Positions 61,027-64,000 of a DNA stretch of 64,000 nt are shown piece by piece. Position numbers and translations under genes: made by a program. Positions within the stretch are counted from its first letter, which is position 1; every line of letters starts with the position of its first letter. Origin of the DNA: Parvicella sp963922585 (lineage in GTDB: Bacteria > Bacteroidota > Bacteroidia > Flavobacteriales_D > Parvicellaceae); contig CAWUIK010000001.1 of assembly GCA_963922585.1 (NCBI GenBank), positions 1-64,000 of the forward strand, written 5' to 3'. The notes under the pieces were generated by a model, which ran no database searches, was not told the origin of the DNA, and saw nothing but the letters and a program-made list of their open reading frames with translations.

Positions 61027-62133
61027 TTATTCCCTCACCAATTCATAACTGGTACTTCTTCCACCTCCTGTTTCTTTGACTAAGATATTTTTGTTCACCA
61101 AATCTTGAATATCTCGCAATGCAGTATCTTGTGAACAATTACAAATTTTCCCCCATTTTGAAGTGGTCAGTTTACCTGAAAATCCATCCAAAAGTTTATT
61201 GATCATTTTTTGTTGACGCTCATTAAGTAGGGTTGTTGAATGTGTATGCCAAAATGCAGCTTTATCTAGAATGATGGCTAATGTCTCTGAAGTAGCTTGA
61301 AAGGAATTTTTCAAGCATTCTAAAAACCATAAAATCCATGCTGTAATATCTGAATCTCCTTTTTGTGTAGCCTCCAGTTGTGCATAATACTCTTTTCTTT
61401 CTTGTCTAATCTGAGCAGACATGCTATAAAATCTTTTGGCGCTTTGATCAGAACGGGCCAACAACATTTCTGTAATGGCTCTCGTGATTCTTCCATTACC
61501 GTCTTCAAATGGGTGTATGGTGACAAACCACAAATGCGCAATGGCCGCTTTTAGTACTGGGTCGATGTTGGTTTCGGTGTTTATCCATTCTAAAAACTTA
61601 CTCATTTCTTCATCTATTCTTGAGGCCGCTGGTGCTTCAAAGTGAATTTTCTCTTTGCCTATAGGTCCCGAAACAACTTGCATGGGTCCTTTGGAGTCTT
61701 TTCTCCAATCTGCTACAACTATCTTATGCAGACTACTCCATCCTGTAGGAAACAATGCTGCATGCCACCCGAAAAGTCTTTCTTTGGTAAGTGGTGATGC
61801 ATATTGCTGTGTGGCATCTAGCATCATTTCTACAATGCCATCTATATGACGTTCTGAATCTATGGCTCCTGCCATTTCTATACCCAATCTTCTTGCTATA
61901 GAGGAACGAACTTGCGCCATGTCTAGCACTTCTCCTTCTATCTCAGATGATTTTACGATTTCTACCGCCATGATATTCAACACTGCTTCGTCTTGCAAGG
62001 CAAAGCCTAAGGATTCCATTTTTCCAAATAACCTTCCTTGTAGATTTCTTATTGCTGCCAGTTGTAAACTTACTTGCTTTTCATCCCAAGTAAAATGGGT
62101 CCAGTTGTCTTTATGGTGTATATAAATTGTCAT
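61027..62133 (-). CDS. Fic-family adenylyltransferase-like protein, class II (self-inhibited)
   Basis: A 368-residue Fic protein that should transfer AMP from ATP to a hydroxyl of a target protein. The N-terminal DUF4172-type region (WTHFTWDEKQVSLQLAAIRNLQGRL) includes the inhibitory helix S62-S-E-I-E66-G67, matching [ST]xxxE[GN], which marks class II self-inhibited Fic proteins. The core motif is HPFEDGNGR (H207, D211, N213, R215) followed by R218. A winged-helix-like C-terminus (about 303-365, KWGKICNCSQDTALRDIQDL) could bind DNA. GC content is higher here (two 60-base rows counted at 45 and 47 percent) than around it. Promoter and four repeat boxes lie upstream. Confidence 0.9.
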   Translation of the reverse strand: MTIYIHHKDNWTHFTWDEKQVSLQLAAIRNLQGRLFGKMESLGFALQDEAVLNIMAVEIVKSSEIEGEVLDMAQVRSSIARRLGIEMAGAIDSERHIDGIVEMMLDATQQYASPLTKERLFGWHAALFPTGWSSLHKIVVADWRKDSKGPMQVVSGPIGKEKIHFEAPAASRIDEEMSKFLEWINTETNIDPVLKAAIAHLWFVTIHPFEDGNGRITRAITEMLLARSDQSAKRFYSMSAQIRQERKEYYAQLEATQKGDSDITAWILWFLECLKNSFQATSETLAIILDKAAFWHTHSTTLLNERQQKMINKLLDGFSGKLTTSKWGKICNCSQDTALRDIQDLVNKNILVKETGGGRSTSYELVRE

Positions 62134-62226
62134 TCACCGCACATTTTGCAACAAATATAAGCTATTTTCTCCGCAAAACAAATTATCTCCGCATTTTTTA
62201 ATGAGATTAGGATACATATTCTCCGC
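62134..62226 (-). promoter_or_regulatory. Four-box operator array upstream of fic
   Basis: Seven-base boxes, GCGGAGA three times and GCGGTGA once on the minus strand, at 62134-62140, 62168-62174, 62186-62192 and 62220-62226. Start-to-start distances are 34, 18 and 34. They flank and interleave the promoter and the first overlaps the start codon region. Self-repression by the Fic winged helix is a reasonable inference. Confidence 0.7.
62152..62181 (-). promoter_or_regulatory. Promoter of fic, TTG-N19-TATATTTG
   Basis: On the minus strand TTG (62181-62179), 19-base spacer, TATATTTG (62159-62152), 18 bases before the ATG. One GCGGAGA box lies between the two elements. Confidence 0.8.
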
Positions 62227-62421
62227 TAAATTGAATCAGTACAAAAGTTAAGAATTTATATTCTTTTGATTTTGGGTGCTGCATATTAATAAAGATAAAT
62301 TATTCGAATACATAAATTGAATCTAAGGGGAACTTATTGAGAATGGCTCTATATATGCATGAATTGAGTGTGTAGATAGATTACATAGAATTCAACTTTT
62401 TGTTTACTTATACATATGAGG

Positions 62422-63429
62422 TTAATTATATTTATCTAATGTTTGCTTAACTCTGTTTTTTATTTTGTTGATGAGTTCAATAGGTTCAAGAACAGTCACT
62501 TTTTCCCCGTAAGATAAAATTTTCATTTCCAACTCATAATTGAGTTCAACTTTAATTTTGACTTCTAATGATCCATCTTCAAGTATGGTACTTTTTTGAG
62601 AAGGATGAATGGGTTTTGTTTGTATATAAGGTGCTTGATCTTTTGTAAAAAGCAATTTTACTTCCTCTACCTTACCTTTTTCAGATTTTGAAACACCAAT
62701 GATATCATAGAAGAAATCTTCCCAATCCATGTCATTTTCAATATATTTTGTATCAGCATCTTCAATACATTTTATTCTATCCAAAGCCAAATTCCATTGA
62801 TTCAAATCATATTCCTCATTTCTTCCAAAAACAAACCAACGATTGTTATACTGTTTCAGATAATACGGATGAAAAGTTAATTGAAATGAAGGCTTATTAA
62901 AAGGCTCATAGGTAATTTTTAAAACGGTCTTATTGATAATAGCATTGAACAATGGAGAAATATACTCGTACCCTGTATAGTCAATATTGGATTCAAAAGC
63001 CATCACCTTATGATTACTTTCTTTCAGACTAAACTGCGAAGTCATCATGGTTCCTATTTCGCTCACCCATTCAAAACCTGGCGCACCCTCAAATCTTTGT
63101 AGAACAGAGATAGCATTTTTCAGTTGCTCTGCTTCTGTGGAATTAAGAGGAGAGTTGTTAATAGAGTAGTTTTTATCATCATATCTATAATATGGTTTTT
63201 TACCTTCTTTGAAAGTTTCAATGGGTGCATTATAGCCACTTTCACTTTTCATAAACTTGATATCTTCTCGCAACTGTCTTACCTGAACCCCTGTTGATTT
63301 AGGGTTGTCATAAAGTAACGCTTCATTAACAATTTCTAGTAAGTCATCAAAATAGTACTTTTTGCCAAAATTGCTAAAGCATTTATCTAATGTTTGATAC
63401 CTAAGAAGCGCATTTTTGTTTACGGCCAT
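62422..63429 (-). CDS. WYL-domain transcriptional regulator
   Basis: A 335-residue regulator. An N-terminal winged-helix DNA-binding part (about 1-60, ALLRYQTLDKCFSNFGKKYYFDDLLEIVNEAL) precedes a WYL domain (about 150-250) with LFNAIINKTVLKITYEPF and PYYLKQYNNRWFVFGRNEEY, and a C-terminal WCX-like part (VKLLFTKDQAPYIQTKPIHPSQ). WYL proteins sense ligands or nucleic acids and often regulate accessory or defence genes. A perfect inverted repeat just upstream of its start may be its operator. It lies 288 bases from fic on the same strand and so probably has its own promoter. Confidence 0.87.
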   Translation of the reverse strand: MAVNKNALLRYQTLDKCFSNFGKKYYFDDLLEIVNEALLYDNPKSTGVQVRQLREDIKFMKSESGYNAPIETFKEGKKPYYRYDDKNYSINNSPLNSTEAEQLKNAISVLQRFEGAPGFEWVSEIGTMMTSQFSLKESNHKVMAFESNIDYTGYEYISPLFNAIINKTVLKITYEPFNKPSFQLTFHPYYLKQYNNRWFVFGRNEEYDLNQWNLALDRIKCIEDADTKYIENDMDWEDFFYDIIGVSKSEKGKVEEVKLLFTKDQAPYIQTKPIHPSQKSTILEDGSLEVKIKVELNYELEMKILSYGEKVTVLEPIELINKIKNRVKQTLDKYN

Positions 63430-63433
63430 GTTT

Positions 63434-63454
63434 TTGTGCAGATTTAATGCACAA
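63434..63454 (-). promoter_or_regulatory. Inverted-repeat operator candidate for WYL regulator
   Basis: TTGTGCA and its complement TGCACAA separated by seven bases, starting five bases upstream of the WYL start codon. Size and symmetry fit a dimeric regulator site. Confidence 0.6.
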
Positions 63455-63619
63455 GATAATAAATATATTAAAGTTATGATTTATTAAAATATTAATTTAT
63501 GAATATTAACTGTATAAAACTTCATAAATAAACAGTATGGGTAAAAGGCAAAATAAGTGAGTATCAATTAATTTCCTCAATAAACAACAAAAAATACATT
63601 TAAGAAATCACAAAATCTC

Positions 63620-64000
63620 TTACTGATTCTCCCTTAAAATATACTCGATAATTTTAGTCATAAGATGCACTCTATCTTTTCCTCTAACGTTATGTTCATG
63701 CATAGGATAAGGAAAAAAATCTATTTGTACCCCTTCTGTAACACACTTTTGAACGTAGGCTAAATTGTGTTGCATTACTACAACATCATCTACAGTTCCA
63801 TGGATCATAAGGAGTTTTCCTTTAAGATTTTTTACATAATTCAACAAACTTGCGGTTTCATATCCTTTAGGGTTTTGTTTAGGTGTATCCATATATCTTT
63901 CACCGTACATGATTTCATACCATTTCCAATCGATTACAGGTCCACCTGCAACTCCTGTGGTAAAAACACCTGGATATCTTGTCATTAAAGATGTAGTCAT
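63620..64000 (-). CDS. S9 prolyl oligopeptidase/DPP-IV-family peptidase, 3' part
   Basis: The C-terminal 126 residues of a serine peptidase of family S9; the gene begins beyond the window. Present are the catalytic Asp region IHGTVDDVV (D71/D72 counting from the first visible codon) and the catalytic His region PMHEHNV. The nucleophile Ser lies upstream, outside the window. Segments such as WYEIMYGERYMDTPKQNP and ETASLLNYVKNLKGKLLMIHG are typical of DPP-IV-like exported peptidases of Bacteroidota. The last 56 bases are duplicated at 60788-60843. Confidence 0.88.
   Translation of the reverse strand: MTTSLMTRYPGVFTTGVAGGPVIDWKWYEIMYGERYMDTPKQNPKGYETASLLNYVKNLKGKLLMIHGTVDDVVVMQHNLAYVQKCVTEGVQIDFFPYPMHEHNVRGKDRVHLMTKIIEYILRENQ

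Noticed and set aside
61862..62125. Antisense open frame of 87 codons opposite the fic start
   Set aside because: Lies wholly inside the Fic coding region, which has clear family motifs; the open frame follows from the higher GC content.
61027..62133. Fic toxin with separate antitoxin
   Set aside because: The inhibitory helix is within the same protein (class II) and no small antitoxin ORF of the FicA type lies next to it.
60788..63675. Insertion sequence or transposon bounded by the 56-base repeats
   Set aside because: The repeats are direct, code for a peptidase C-terminus, and no transposase or integrase lies between them; the mobile-segment idea is kept only as one hypothesis.

Overview
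The window is strongly AT-rich bacterial DNA from a member of the Bacteroidota, most likely the Flavobacteriia. The evidence is a PorT protein of the type IX secretion system, a class II HMG-CoA reductase of the mevalonate route, families largely confined to this phylum (DUF6427, a DUF6341-like protein, DUF6913, DUF1987/SiaC, DUF2807, DUF2490), and many copies of the phylum's -7 promoter element TAnnTTTG (often with TTG 18-19 bases upstream) shortly before start codons. No rRNA, tRNA, CRISPR array, prophage or insertion sequence was recognised.

Layout. 1-6.5 kb: 3' end of an ALDH7-type aldehyde dehydrogenase, its terminator, then a heavy-metal efflux operon (small His-bearing exported protein, CusA-type RND pump fused to a TolC-like outer-membrane protein, short lipoprotein adaptor). 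6.5-16 kb: a GT4 glycosyltransferase, a beta-lactamase-fold hydrolase, an SDR, a membrane protein with a Coq4-like metal motif, a thioesterase/PagL-like/DUF2807 operon, DUF1569 and DUF1853 genes, and a transaldolase-family aldolase fused to a CBS pair. 16-25 kb, minus strand: fatty-acid and phospholipid genes plsX-fabH-accB-accC, cmk-truA, the SiaB-SiaC partner-switch pair, and an HD protein-mltG-DUF6913 operon. 25-31 kb: ribD with a DMT exporter and an IMPACT-family protein, HMG-CoA reductase, and the divergent DUF6427/DUF6341 pair. 31-45 kb: ppk1, a TPR-LytS-like histidine kinase, an unusual Asn/Lys-rich secreted protein, an M23 peptidase and zincin metalloprotease operon, aroB, several exported proteins, and a VanX-like dipeptidase. 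45-56 kb: a broken DUF6567-like gene, ridA, small exported proteins, mutS2, a GMC oxidoreductase, an acyl-CoA dehydrogenase, anmK and a large membrane protein. 56-60.7 kb: an HBM/HAMP/PP2C phosphatase resembling SiaA, trmH and porT. 60.7-64 kb: a small accessory segment with a class II Fic enzyme and a WYL regulator, bounded by two copies of the 3' end of an S9 peptidase gene.

Genes that probably work together: the RND set exports metal ions; plsX/fabH/acc supply fatty acids; siaB and siaC on one side and the SiaA-like phosphatase 34 kb away could form one kinase/phosphatase switch; mltG, the M23 peptidase, VanX-like dipeptidase and anmK act on peptidoglycan or its fragments.

Most notable signals: the fic promoter with four GCGGAGA-type boxes spaced 34/18/34 bases; the 56-bp duplicated S9 gene end whose two differences are both silent; the aldolase-CBS fusion; the RND-TolC fusion with an internal signal-peptide-like segment; a two-lesion pseudogene; and near-leaderless GTG-start genes sharing one promoter layout. 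Promoter positions correct four gene starts (ppk1, the vanX-like gene, the DUF4249-like gene and the acyl-CoA dehydrogenase). No complete unknown defence or mobile system could be demonstrated.
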